64,000 nucleotides of DNA from Diadophis punctatus similis. Taxonomy: Eukaryota; Chordata; Lepidosauria; Squamata; Dipsadidae. Position numbers and translations under genes: made by a program. This document shows positions 35,968-47,647 of this stretch, one piece after another. The first letter of the stretch is position 1; the number at the start of each line of letters is the position of its first letter. The notes under the pieces are model-generated. The model was not told where the DNA came from. It did no database searches and saw only the letters and a program-made list of their open reading frames with translations. Where the stretch lies: the NCBI GenBank assembly GCA_023053685.1, contig JALIGW010000005.1, positions 36,781,480-36,845,479 of the forward strand, written 5' to 3'.

Positions 35968-37042
35968 TTTGAAACCCTCCAGATAAGGGAAGGGACAGGA
36001 TGTGTACATTTAAGATAAAAGAAAGAATGTTGTGGGAAAAGAGAGGTTTTAATAGAAGCTAATTAAAACTGGGACGTCATTTTGAGGGATACCAGGTGTG
36101 GGATTGATTCTATTCAAGCTTGAAAAAGGAAATGCTAAAAAGCTTTTCTTGCTTGCAATTGTCCATCATTCAGATGGTTAATGATAGTAAACTGTGGTTA
36201 ATGTATTGTCAACCTGCCATATCAGAAACTTTTGTCAACGTCTAGTGCAAGCATAAGCCATATGGGATTTCCCAGATGTTGTGAACTATAACTGCCAGTA
36301 GCCCCATCCAAAATGTCAAATGATAAGGAAAACTGGAAGGCAGATTACTCACCCTGCTGTAGTGGATAGGAAAGTTAGAAGCAGAGCACGAAGACCAGAA
36401 GACCAGCAGTCCTGAAAAGGTTGAACAAAAATTATTAAACGGGAAACCTTTATCTTTGCTCATCATGCTTTTTTTAGATGCATTCATCTAAGTTGAAGCT
36501 TGCTGTGTGTGGATTGTTGTAATTGGAATAGTGACAAAGTATTGGAGGTGCAAAACAACTGCTTTCTTTCTGATAGTGGATTATGGAAGAAGAAAATTGA
36601 GGTATTTACAAACTCTGGCTCTTTCATTCCTGGATAATTAATTAATTAATGCAATCTCAGCTGGGCCTGTTTAATTCACTTTCAAGTAATCACTTTAATT
36701 TGCTTCTGTTTTTGGAAGGAGTAACAATTATAATACATTTACACATACCACTCACAATATTAGCATGATTCACCTAAGTAATTTACATACTCCCTCTGAC
36801 AGTTACTGAGCTTCTGTTTATGCTGTTTCACTTTGTTTATCCCAAAGTTTATTCTTGATATACTAAAGAACGTAAGCCTTGGTCCATCAGAGAATTCCTT
36901 TTTTCGTTTTACTGTTCCCAACGTTTGTATGACAGAATTTTCAGATAGAGAAGATTCACCCATAGATTGTGCAGCTCTACATTAGCCAATGGGTAAATCA
37001 GACCAACAGTATTTTTAAGGAGGCTGTCCTACCCATTAGGTA
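35968..37042. other. Mostly unassigned non-coding DNA
   Basis: No gene. A passage at 36265-36350 (cccagatgttgtgaactata, actgccagtagccccatcc) resembles the same actacaactccca repeat type as 19165-19230, with low identity. Confidence 0.5.
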
Positions 37043-37281
37043 GAGCTGAAGTGGTGCAGTGGTTAAATGCTGCGACTGCAGGCTGACTGCTAGTTCAGCA
37101 GTTCAGCTGTTCAAATCTCACTAGGCTCAAGGTTGACTCAGCCTTCCATCCTTCCGAGGTCGGTAAAATGAGGACCCAGATTGTTGGGGGCAATATGCTG
37201 AACTCTGTAAACCGCTTAGAGAGGGCTGGAAAGCACTATGAAGCGGTATATAAGTAAAGTGCTATTGCTATTGCTATTGCT
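37043..37281 (+). mobile_element. tRNA-derived SINE with L2-like tail
   Basis: Full-length copy. Head gagctgaagtggtgcagtgg, B-box-like region gttcaaatctcac, body ctcaaggttgactcagcc and ggtaaaatgaggaccc, tail gaagcggtatataag followed by gctattgctattgct. Confidence 0.9.
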
Positions 37282-37429
37282 GTTTCCTATTGGACATTTG
37301 GTAGATCAGGCCAACCAGATTTTGGCATAGACAAATCCAACCACAGGCTAACAGCTCTATAATCACTGAGCAAATCAGCAAGGTTCATTATATGAAGAAA
37401 AATGTTACTGCAGGTCACTCTGTATCCAT

Positions 37430-38660
37430 TACGGTTCTTCTGAATAAAGTTTTATAATACAAAAGGTACCAAGATATTCTGTCAATCATTGGTGAGGCTT
37501 TCATGAGCATCATCCAACTATGTTTCCAGAAACAATGGTAGAGCACACCAAGCTGGTTTCTGCCTGAACCGAGGACATTGTGATGAGATTTTCATCACCA
37601 CACAACTCATGGCAAAAAACATTCAATGTGGCAGATGGATAGCTATTATTTTTCTTGATATTCAAGCAGCCTTTGACAGTATATACTGACAATATACTGT
37701 ATACTATGGAAAGCACTGAAAAGTAAACAAAAATTGTATGACAATGGCAAGAACCTTATAGCAATTCCAGCAGCTGTGCGCCCGTCCAAAATGAACTTCC
37801 AGAGGAATTCCTAATTTGAACTGGTGCTAGGCAAGGCTGCATGATCTTACCTCTGCTATTCAGGGTATGCTAGAAAGAACAATGTTTTGATGGCAGGCAA
37901 GGGATATTGTGCAATGAAACTTGCTTTATAATTGACCTCCTGTTCCTGGATTACAATGCCATATTTGCAGACAGTGGTGCAGAGATGCAGATACCTTGTA
38001 AGTCATCACAAATGGTGCCAATTCATATGGCCTGAAAATCAATGCCAACAAACAGAAATAACAATCTGTGTTTATCTCAATGGAGTCCAAATAGAGCAGG
38101 TTATCCAGTTCCAATGCCTTGAGTCATGAGCAGAAGAATAGAAAAACAGCATAAAACCAGAAGTATACAGCAGCTTTTGCCAGACCACTGCTTTCTATGG
38201 ATCATTAAAGTGATGTCTGTGGAGGAGATGAAGCGTTTCAATGAAAACAAAGATATGGATCTTTTGGGAAATAGTCCTGCAAGTCTTGCTATAGAAATCT
38301 AAAATATGGACCCTGTTAAAAGCAGAGCTAAATAAACTGAATGTATTTTCCTAATTGATGCCTATTGAAGTTATATTGGGAGTCTCCCTGCAGGATCATC
38401 TCTAGATGGATACTATCAGTCCGGTGTGCAGTGAACAACTTGCAATTGAGGATGAAATATAAAAGTGCAGATTGAGATGGTTTGAGTTTGTATGCAGAAT
38501 TGATTTTCTTACAAGAGTACAGTAGAAAAAGAGGCTTTACCGGAGAAGATCCAACAAGCAATGCCTAAGAAGAGAAGAGCAAAGCAAAGTAAAGATTTGA
38601 AAAACCTAAGGCTCAGTTTGAATGAGGTGAAACAAATTACCCCCAATTAGGAAACATGAA
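37430..38660 (+). mobile_element. Badly decayed LINE RT remnant, clade unresolved
   Basis: Fragments in RT order: SWFLPEPR and HHTTHGKKHS regions near 37550-37620, a motif A-like IQAAFDSI reading near 37662-37685, LGKAA/CMILPLLF-like residues near 37830-37860, and GLKINANKQ-like residues near 38030-38050. These are followed by GVQIEQVIQFQCLES and LRWFEFVCRIDFL. The layout fits an APE-type LINE of the RTE group or a relative. Many stops and shifts prevent confident placement. Confidence 0.5.
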
Positions 38661-38721
38661 AAGCTCTTATAAGAAATGTCTGTAGTGCAACAGCATTCAC
38701 AGCCATATACTGGGCCCAGGG

Positions 38722-39205
38722 CAGGGGCCGGTTCCTCTTACTTCCCTACCAGTGCGCTGTGCACGCATCATCTTGTTCCACGCACGCGCATGATCACTAT
38801 GCGCGCACATCCCTTGTGTGATTTTGCTTCCTGCGCATGCACGGAAGCAAAATCTCATGAGGGGACATGCACGCACGTGAGATTTCGGTGATTTTTTGCT
38901 TCCGCGCATGCGCGGAAGCAAAAAAATGCCAAAATCTCATGCATGCGCGTCCCCTCGCAAGATTTTGCTTTTGCACATGCACGGAAGCAAAAAATCACCA
39001 AAATCTCACGCATGTGCCTCCCCTCGCAAGATTTTGCTTTTGTACATGCACAGAAAGCAAAAAAAGCCCAAAAAAATCAGAAAAAAGATGGTGCCGCGCA
39101 ATGGACCGGCGAAGACAGCACCGGAGCCGTCGCGTGCAAATTGTGCAATTGGTGGGTCCCTACCGGAATGGCACACTGGACCGCACTGGTAGGAACCCAC
39201 CACTG
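38722..39205. mobile_element. Non-autonomous hAT element (CAGNGGTGGGTT family), copy 5
   Basis: 484 bp. Left end caggggccggttcctcttac; right end taggaacccaccactg. It has an exact 8-bp duplication gcccaggg (38714-38721, 39206-39213). Four hairpin units of the type ttttgcttc-gcgcatgcgc-gaagcaaaa are arranged in series, as in copy 1. Arginine- and alanine-rich frames on both strands are artefacts of these repeats. Confidence 0.9.
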
Positions 39206-39301
39206 GCCCAGGGTCAGCCCTTGTCAGATAGTCACTAAAGGAACAAAGAAGATGCATCTCACATTTTAAGTTTAGAATCTTTGGGTATGATATTTTAAAC
39301 A

Positions 39302-39601
39302 CAGGTAGTGCTCGATTTACAATTATAATGGAGCCTGCCAATTACAGACGTATGTTATGAGAATCATAAAGCTGATCATGACATGACCAACCTGATTTTA
39401 CAACTGTGTTTTGGGGGGGGGGGGGTGTTAAGTTAACTCATTGTTCACTTTGAGGTATTTTTTGCCAAAAACTGGAAGTAAATGCTGGTTTTCAGCAAAA
39501 ACATTGTAAATGGTAGTAATGTGACCACAGGATGCTGTGGACAGCCATAAATGCAAGCCAATTGCTGAGCACCCAAAATGTGATCATGTGACCATGGTGG
39601 G
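39302..39601 (+). mobile_element. Decayed MITE related to the CAGGTAGTCCTCG elements
   Basis: The left end caggtagtgctcgatttac matches the Tigger-like terminus with changes, and the interior has gtgatcatgtgaccatgg. No right terminus was found, and the TA duplication is absent on the left, so this copy is diverged or truncated. Confidence 0.55.
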
Positions 39602-40085
39602 AGAAGCCATCAGAACTTCAGAACTTAATCATAGTTATCTTGAGGGGGAGGAATCCATCATAATTTCAGTCTTTATCAGACTCGTCATATCAAAGACTAC
39701 CAGTGTATAGTATATTAATATTTCATTTTGCAATCATCCATCTCTATTCCTGTATAGCTAGCATTAATTTAACTGGATTATTCACGAACCTGTACTAGTA
39801 AATCTATGATTGATGGGTCTGAATCAGCATATTCTGATATACATTTAATGACCTTTCTCAACTATTGTTTCCCTTCTTAGTTGTTCTAGAAATAGAACAT
39901 GTTGTTTAACTTTCCATCTCTATGTCTATATGCTAGTAAAACTCTCATTCTCATGACCTTTAACTGGGCAAATGCTGCATCATAAGACAACAATTTTGAA
40001 CCAAAATACCTTAAATGGGCTAGCCTACAGAATGTGTCAAAAATCCAGAACCCATGACTCCCAAGGAAATGAAATTTCAACAAGT
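39602..40085. other. Unassigned non-coding DNA
   Basis: No supported feature. It may include diverged 5' sequence of the LINE that follows. Confidence 0.5.
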
Positions 40086-40985
40086 GGCAACTACCAATCT
40101 CAATCAACAAATGCTCAGTTTTACACATTGGCAAAAATAATCAAAACACAAAATACAAATTTGATGATCATAACCTTGATGATGATCCTCACTCAGTAAA
40201 GGACCTTGGAGTACTCATCTCAAACGATCTAAGTGCCAGAGCCCACTGCAACAACATAGCTAAGAAGGCATTAAGAGTGGGTAACCTAATCTTGCGCAGC
40301 TTCATCTCAGGTAACATTGTACTCTTAACCAGAGCATACAAAACATTTGCTAGACCGATTCTTGAATACAGCTCATCTGTCTGGAACCCACACTACATAT
40401 CAGACATCAACACAATTGAGAATGTCCAGAGATACTTCACAAGAAGAGTATAACATTCCTCTGTTCACAACAGAATTCCTAATGAAACCAGACTTGGAAT
40501 TTTGGGACTTGAAAATTTAGAACTACGCCGCCTTCGTTCTGACCTAAGTGTAGCTCATAAAATTATCTGCCACAACGTCCTACCTGTTAACGACTACTTC
40601 AGCTTCAACCGCAATAATACTCGAGCTCACAGTAGATACAAACTTAATGTAAACCGCTCCAAACTTGATTGCAAAAATTCGACTTCAACAACAGAGTGGT
40701 CAATGCCTGGAACACTTTACCTGACTCAGTAGTTTCTTCCCCAAACCCCAAAAACTTCAACCTCAGATTATCTACCATCGACTTCACCCCATTCTTAAAA
40801 GGTCGGTAAGGGGCGTGCATAAACGCACAATCGTGCCTACTGTTCCTGTCCTAATGTACCCATATATTCATACCTCTTTTACTCTTATTCATGCTTGTAA
40901 TATTACATATATATTCAATCATGTTTTACTGTTTAAACTTTGCTTATAATCATATATGCTTGACAAATAAAACAAATACAAAAAA
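40086..40985 (+). mobile_element. CR1-group LINE, longest copy (RT thumb to 3' end)
   Basis: Begins WQLPISINKCSVLHIG, then VKDLGVLISNDLSARAHC, then FARPILEYSSSVWNPHYI, ENVQRYFTRRV, LGLENLELRRLRSDLSVAHK, VLPVNDYFSFNRNNTR and NRSKLDCKN. After a frameshift near 40680 come residues equivalent to VVSSPNP and LSTIDF. The 3' UTR has ggggcgtgcataaacgcac and ends atatgcttgacaaataaaac. One in-frame stop follows FTRRV. About 900 bp of a presumably multi-kb LINE remains. Confidence 0.8.
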
Positions 40986-42112
40986 TACAAAATTTGGGAA
41001 AGTTGTTGCTGCTTCAGTGCTACCAGCTGCTGCTGCACAGCTGCTGCCATAATGTAATCTTTACTTTCAACATTTCATAACACTTTATCAGCAACTCTCT
41101 CCATCTCTTTGTCCCTCTCCCACCTAGCAACAGCCATTTACCTGCAGGCAGGGCAGGGCAGGGCAGGGAAGGGAAGTCAGACGTCACTGCTTTTTTGCTC
41201 TTCTGCTTAGGTAAGGAAGCACTTCTGAAACAATGACTGGAGGGTTGTCCAGCAATATCATAAAGGGCATGTGTTGCTTTTGAAACAACCTGCCAAAAAT
41301 GCTTGCTGCAAAGTGCCAGTTCTTTGTGAGACCCAGCACTGCAGAAAGAAGCAGACCCCTTATCTAGAGCAATTTAAATTATGTTTTAGAAAAGATTTAT
41401 TTTTTTTGAACATAGAAAATGAGTTTCAAGCATATGTATGTGTAATAGTAGCATATGGTAAAGTTGTCTTCACGAACTCTGTGGAATTATGGCAAATTCA
41501 ATTTGGAAAATTTGGAAATTCTAAAAGTAGCAACTTTTTTAAAGTATCAGGTTCGAGGAAATTTGTAGAAAAGAGCTGCTTGGGGCCCCGAATACCATGA
41601 AATACTCAACTGTATAGGAACTATGCAACCTTGACAATACAGTACATCGAAACTCACCGTGAACATTTTTTTTAAAGTATCCCTTTGCTTCTCCCTTTCC
41701 ACATCGCCACACCATTTTCTATTTCTCTCATTTTCCCCCAGCTGTCCTCTTCCCCCATTTCCTGAGCTTCATTTACTGCTGCTTTATTCCAAAAAGATGT
41801 CATTATTTGAAGATGACACATCCAAGCACAGAGTAAAGACTGAGTCATGTTGTTGCCATGAGTGAGATGATGACTTAGAAGAGACTGATCTTTATTTGGA
41901 GCCCGTGGCATGTGCAATTCTCTTCTATAGAAAGAAACAGGTGGGTGGGGAGGGTCATGCTAAAGAGGTGTTCGTACAAAGTGATGCCAGGTTTTAAAAG
42001 GGCTTATAAGTCTAACTGCATCAGCAGCTTGAAACCAGGAACATCACACAGAGTGAATGTAACGGTGTCAATTGTGCTGGTGATAGTAATGGTGATTGTG
42101 GTAGTGAGACAA
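40986..42112. other. Unassigned non-coding DNA with a short (GGCAG)n run
   Basis: No gene. A (GGCAG)n stretch of about 30 bp lies at 41146-41176. Confidence 0.55.
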
Positions 42113-42275
42113 AGTTTACAGATTTACAGATTAACAGAGTTGGAAGGGACCTTGCAGGTCATCTAGTCCAACCCCCTGCCCAAGCAAGAGACCCTACATC
42201 TGCCTCTACCTAGGATCGAACTCACAACCTCCTGATTGTGAGGCAAGAGCTCCACCTCTAGGCCACAGCAGCTGG
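42113..42275 (-). mobile_element. tRNA-derived SINE with CR1 3' tail, near complete
   Basis: The minus strand begins with a tRNA-like head gctgtggcctagaggtggag (A box), then ttgcctcacaatcaggagg, the B box gtgagttcgatcct, a short linker, and a CR1 3' end (ggggttggactagatgacct). The last bases are ctgttaatctgtaaatctgt, which resemble CR1 terminal repeats. It is a chimera of tRNA and CR1 tail, comparable in design to CR1-tailed SINEs known from turtles. Confidence 0.8.
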
Positions 42276-42649
42276 GTGCTCATTTACATTAAACTTGGGC
42301 TCATACTGGGATGGAAAGGGTGGAGCTGATATAATTGTATAGTTTCTGGTGCATTTAAACTTGATTCTATGATCATTACTTTATTTGCATGAGTTAATGA
42401 CATTTTAATTGTATTTGTAATTGTATCTTTATTACAAGGATTTTTATATTTAATTTTCACTTCCTGTTTTATCCTTGCCACAAGCCTTCTTGCATGTCAT
42501 TTTCAGTGGAAAAAAGCAGGTATAAATAACCAGATGATACATACTTGATCTGGAATTTCAGTGGCAAATTTCTGCAACACTGGAGGTAACAAATGAGACT
42601 GGATCATAATTGAATTATAGAAAAACTACAAGAAAATTATTAAGATATT
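42276..42649. other. Unassigned spacer
   Basis: No supported feature. Confidence 0.5.
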
Positions 42650-42657
42650 GATGGAAT

Positions 42658-42965
42658 CAGAGGTGGGTTCCTGCTGGTATGCTCTTACCTGTTGGTCGCC
42701 GCAGAACCGAAGAAGCCGGTGGTGTTTGCGGCGCGGGGCTTCCCCCGCCCACTTTCGCCCACCTAGATGCAACCATTTGCATTATTTTGCCCTCTGTGCA
42801 TGCGCAAAGCGTTCTGCTTGCGCAGAGGGCAAAAGAATGCAAATGGCGGTGTCCAGGCAGGCGGGGAAAAGCGGGCAGGGGAAGCCCCACGCCGCGAACG
42901 CCACCGGCTTCTTCAGTTCTGCGGCAACCAACAGGTAAGAGCGTACCGGCAGGAACCCACCTCTG
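42658..42965. mobile_element. Full-length palindromic hAT element, copy 6
   Basis: 308 bp. Left end cagaggtgggttcctgctgg; right end ccggcaggaacccacctctg. It has an exact 8-bp duplication gatggaat (42650-42657, 42966-42973). The whole element is one imperfect palindrome centred near 42811, so the inverted repeats extend about 150 bp, far beyond ordinary hAT ends. It contains tgtgcatgcgca at 42795-42806. Overlapping frames on both strands are mirror artefacts. Confidence 0.95.
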
Positions 42966-42973
42966 GATGGAAT

Positions 42974-43870
42974 GTATTTTAAACTGGAGTGCAAGGAATT
43001 CTGCCCTTCATATGTGTATGCTAATTCAGTCAATGCTGCCTGATAGAATGGGAAGAATATGGACTTTAGTTATTGTCATAAAGTTCTGATATAGTCTATC
43101 TTGATGCCCAATATAGTGTCAGCCTCCTACACTCCAGATGATATATAGGAATTGAAGATTTTAACATTAATTTACCTAGCTAAAACTTAGCATTCCATAT
43201 TCCACCTCTTAACTATAACAAAATCCAATCTAAAGTCATGAACTGATCCCAATATCCTAACAGAAACAAAATTGTTCTGACATCAGAAAATCTAAAACTT
43301 AAAAATATTCAAAGATGTTAGATTTTTAGAGATGCCAGGAAAAATAAATTGCAGAATAAACAAAGACAGCTCCTTCAACTATGTACAAACGAGAGAGGGA
43401 AACTGAATGCCTAATGATCTGTGAAAATAGTAAAAGGTAAACCAAATAACAAAAGAAGAATTTGATAAGTTCTGTTGAAAGTTTCATATCATTGCTTCAA
43501 TTCAGTGGAGGTTAAATTGAAGCACCTTATTAAATTGACTTCACAAAGCAATGCCCTCCTCTCCACCATTTCTAAATACAAAGTAAAACAGCTTTATTGC
43601 TTTACTTCACATCATTTCTGATTCCTCTTCTGCCTACTGAAAATGCCAATCAAAACTTTGAAGCACTGTGAAGCATTTGGTAAAGGAGAACTGCATTGCA
43701 ATTTTGTCTTCATGAGGAAAATTGTGTCAGCATTGTAGCATGAAGCACCTTGTGGAGGGGAATCCCAACAATCAACCAGAACTTTACAGTTCAATTTCCA
43801 TTGTGACTTATTCTTCTCTGAGAAGACAATAGGCATTCTACTGGGCAACTATATATACTTAAAAATATGA
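42974..43870. other. Unassigned non-coding DNA
   Basis: No supported gene or repeat. Confidence 0.55.
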
Positions 43871-44575
43871 TTCTGTAGAGATTCTCAGTCATCCAGGTCA
43901 TCAGTGGTGGGTTCCTACCAGTGCGGTCCACTCTATAGCACCGGTAGCGGCCCGCTGGTGATGTCACAGTACCGGTGCAGTCGGTTACCAGTGCCTGTGC
44001 ACTGCCATTTAAAAAAAAATTCTTCTGCGCATGCCCAGAAGCCGAGCTTCCGGCACTGTGCATGTGCTGCCTTCCTACCCCACAGTGAGTCCAAGCAGGG
44101 GAGGATGGCTGAGGGAGCGCATGAGACGCTGAAAGAACGGGCAGCAGGAGCTATTTCCATTCCCCTCCCTTCAGCAGTCCGAGAAGCCACGAACGTGCAG
44201 TGATGATCCTAGGCATTTTTGCACGTTCGAGGCTTCTCGAGCTGCTGAGTGGAGGGGGAACGGGCGGCAGGAGCCTAGGATCATCAAATGGGGAGAAGCA
44301 TTCAGGCCGGATGGAGCCTCGTGGTCTTGCTGCTCCCGCTGCGGGGGGCTGCGGTGCGGGTGGGCAATGCCCCCCCACTTCTCCGGCCGCTGCCAAGCTC
44401 CTGAGGCCCACGCCCACCCGGTCACATGGCTGGCAAGCCACACCCACAAAATAAGCCACACCCACAGAGTGGTAGTAAAAAAATTAGGAACCCGCCCCTG
44501 CAGGTCATGATTGTCCCAAAGGTGCTTTTTCAGGAGGCAACTGGACTTTCTTGTTTTTTCTTTGAAGATATTCCA
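43871..44575 (-). mobile_element. Penelope-like repeat copy split by a hAT element
   Basis: The left part (gtagagattctcagtcatcc, ending caggtcat at 43901) and right part (caggtcatgattgtccc from 44501, then caggaggcaactggactttc) join into the family sequence once the hAT element and one duplication are removed. It is truncated after about 44575. Confidence 0.6.
43902..44500. mobile_element. Non-autonomous hAT element nested in Penelope copy, copy 7
   Basis: 599 bp. Left end cagtggtgggttcctaccag; right end ttaggaacccgcccctg. It has an exact 8-bp duplication caggtcat (43894-43901, 44501-44508), which also occurs once in uninterrupted copies of the surrounding repeat. The interior is GC-rich with a partial foldback (cacgttcgaggcttctcgag against the cgagaagccacgaacgtgc arm near 44170-44240). 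Confidence 0.9.
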
Positions 44576-45247
44576 AATCAAGAAAAAGGAGGATCCAGAT
44601 ATCAAAAAATGAGTTAGTTTGGCATTGATATCTGAGAATATTCTAGAATAGATTATAAAGATTGACTTGAAAATGATGCAGTAATCACTTTATGATTTTT
44701 TAAAAAGTTGAAATACTTGTGTATTACAATGTCAAATATGAACTCTATGTTATTTCAAAATAATTATTTTAAAGACATGGAATGAAGTTTTTAAAATATA
44801 CATTAAGATGGGAAAAATACAGTTGTTATTGTTGGAGATAGTTTTTAAAATTGAGATGAATGTTTTGCTCAGTACGTTATTTTTGTTTCAGACAATACCT
44901 GTTTTGACAAGTGATCTGACAACCATTTAAATCATGGAAGGAAGATATAATGTACCTGCAGTAAATTTGTGTGGCAAGGAAAGAAATAATAGTTAATATA
45001 AGACATTGCAAGATGTAAAATAACGGGAGGATTTTTTTCTACTTGAAATTATATTTTGCAGCTTGTTGTTAGTTTGGATGAGAGTAGACATTGCTGAAAA
45101 ATGGAAGGCTTTTGGAGTTAGAAGAACATGACTTAGGATTTGGGTAGCCTTATGCTACCCAATACTTATGATACAATAAAACTAAGGTTAAAGCATTTTT
45201 AAATTTTTGTTATATCTGCTATACTGAGAATATGGTATAGATCCAAA
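44576..45247. other. Unassigned non-coding DNA
   Basis: No supported gene or repeat. Confidence 0.55.
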
Positions 45248-45252
45248 TCCAA

Positions 45253-45646
45253 TGTCAGGGTTCCAAGTAACATCCCCAATGCAAGAAGACTCTGAGGCTA
45301 GAAGGTCCTCAAAGTTCCATTTTATTAGAGATGTCATATTGGCACATCTGGGAAAACCCGAATCTGAAAGCTTCCAGGTTTTCCCCACCCAAAAGAAATC
45401 CCAAGTCCCTTTCCCTGCACCCACATGTCAATCACATGGTCCAATCAATGCACCGTCCCAACTGGAGATGCCTCCCAGTCATGCCACTCCAGGTGCAGGT
45501 GAAATGTCCTGGGCTCTCAGAGAAAGGAATGCTTTTATGGCTAGATATCCCCGCAACTACCTGCAATCCCCCTCTCCCAGTTTCCCACAGCACTAAGTGT
45601 GGCAGCCCTGAAGATCCAAAGAAAAAGATGGCTTCCAGGGCTGACA
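45253..45646 (-). mobile_element. Probable solo LTR
   Basis: 394 bp bounded by TGTCAG at left and CTGACA at right, a perfect 6-bp terminal inverted repeat of TG...CA form. The flanks tccaa and tccac (45248-45252, 45647-45651) are a 5-bp duplication with one mismatch. On the minus strand the order is ccataaaagc (TATA-like, 45531-45540), then aataaa (45321-45326), then the 3' end. No primer-binding site, polypurine tract or pol sequence is adjacent, so it is a solo LTR of a retrotransposon or endogenous retrovirus. The superfamily is undetermined. Confidence 0.65.
45321..45326 (-). terminator. Poly(A) signal in solo LTR
   Basis: AATAAA on the minus strand, about 205 bp downstream of the TATA-like motif and about 70 bp before the LTR 3' end, a normal LTR position. 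Confidence 0.55.
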
Positions 45647-45651
45647 TCCAC

Positions 45652-47296
45652 GTTGTTCCCCAAAAATACTTTTGTGGTTCTCAGTACAAGAAACTTTTTA
45701 TAGAACAGAAATTATAAGTAAGCACAAATGTATAACATTGTGTCATATTAGAATTGTGTCAAGAACAATGTAAAATAAAATCAAGAGAAGATCTGGTGGT
45801 AAAAAATATCACTTGTCAATGGTTCTCTTGTGTACAATTATTAGAAAGTTTTAAAGTAGAAAAAAGATGTTTTAGTTTTGAACAGTGTAAGACTGAGTTT
45901 GAAACAGAAGTGTATATGAACATGTTTCTGCTAAAATGTATACATTTTTCTAAGCAAGATATATACACTGAGCTCTGTCTCCCCATTCCAAGAAATCTCA
46001 GGAACATGTTCCAAATGGTGTTTTTTTTTTCAGGATGACTAATGCTGCTTCACTTCCAGAAAATTCAGCCATAATTCACTAGTTGAATAGAGAAATACTT
46101 GGTGATTAATAATCGCCTACTAAACACTGATGCTTCTCTGATGTATGTTTATGACTCAACACATGTTCTTCAGCCCATGTTAGACTAAATATCATCCTTT
46201 TTGATGACAATAAAAGTATTTTTTCTTACAGGAGGATTTTCAAGGAATTTGAATCCTATTTTTAATATAAGAATTCTAGGAAGTTCAGTCACAAAGGCAA
46301 TTAAATTTAACAGCTATTACAGTAAGTTTTTTATATAAGATGTGTAGCAATAAAAGGAGGTGATAGTTACTGGGACTGCAAATATGTTAAAAGGAGAAAT
46401 TTAAATGTTTTTGTCTGTCAGGAAATTCCCTCCTCAGAGGTCTTCTCCATAAGAGGAAATCATCTATTGATATGAATGGAAAAATTCTTCAAAAAAAACC
46501 CAGCATCTTCACAGAACAGATGTTCATGTACCATAACTTAGCAGGGGAAAGGATTAAATCCTCAGTTCAGGTTTGCTGCAATCCAAAGCAAATAGCATGG
46601 ATATTTAACAGATTCTCATTATTAGATACAAAGAGATGATGTTTATATTTTTTAAAATAGCATACTATATTTAAACGTTTCTTCTTATCTTGACCCCTAA
46701 CCCAACTGACTTTAGGAAGATGTTTTATGAAGATTAATAAAAATGATTCTTCCTAAGAGGTTAGGAAGGCAATGCAAACCTGTACAAAGTCCCATTCAGC
46801 AAATCTTGAATGCTTTTTTTAAAAAGTGCAAAGCAAATCTGGAATCAAGTTACTGTCTCAGAAGAGGCAAAATAATGAATTTGGTTCTTATAATCCACCA
46901 ACTTCTTTTCAAATACCCAATGTGAATTGCTTGATAAGCAAGACATTTTACCCCTTGCTGGTTGTTAGCAGCATACTGTATATTGTAAATTTCTATTAAA
47001 AAAAGATATATGGGATAGTCTCTGGTCCTCCCTTGTGTTCATGTCTAATTAATAAGGACAGCAACAGAAGACTGAAAGCACACTTGGATCAAATGAGGAC
47101 TCTATAGGGAAGGCTCTTGGTAGTTTAAATCTTTGAAAATGTTGAACATTCAAGGATGTTTCATATCTTAAAATGCAGTGATTATTGGGAGTAAATATTA
47201 TATAATTACTTACAGTGATTTTGAGGAACATTGTGAATGACTACTCATACATTTATTACCTGGTGTTAAGTTCAAAAGAGATTTCAGAACAGACAT
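45652..47296. other. Unassigned non-coding DNA
   Basis: No supported gene or repeat; AT-rich and stop-rich. Confidence 0.55.
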
Positions 47297-47470
47297 AGTT
47301 CAGCAGTTCAAGTCTCAGCAGCTCAAGATTGACTCAGCCTTCCATCCTTCTGAGGTCAGTAAAATGAGGACCCAGATTGTTGGGTGGCAATATACTGACT
47401 CTGTAAACCGCTTAGAGAGGATTGTAAAGCACTGTGAAGCAGTATATAAGTCTAAGTGCTATTGCTATTT
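47297..47470 (+). mobile_element. tRNA-derived SINE with L2-like tail, 5'-truncated
   Basis: Begins in the middle of the tRNA-like part (agttcagcagttcaag) and continues through gactcagccttccatcc, agtaaaatgaggaccc and gaagcagtatataagtc to the ctattgctatt tail. The A-box region is absent. Confidence 0.85.
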
Positions 47471-47647
47471 ATTGATAATTATATGATAATTATCTTGAGC
47501 TGACCACACAACATTGCATATTATAATTAGGAAAAATAAGGAAGGAAAGTATAAACACCAAAGCAGGGTACATAGTGTGTTTTTTGGCATGAAAAATACA
47601 AAAAAGGAAGAGAACATAAAATAGTAGGAGGGCATTCAGAGGATACT

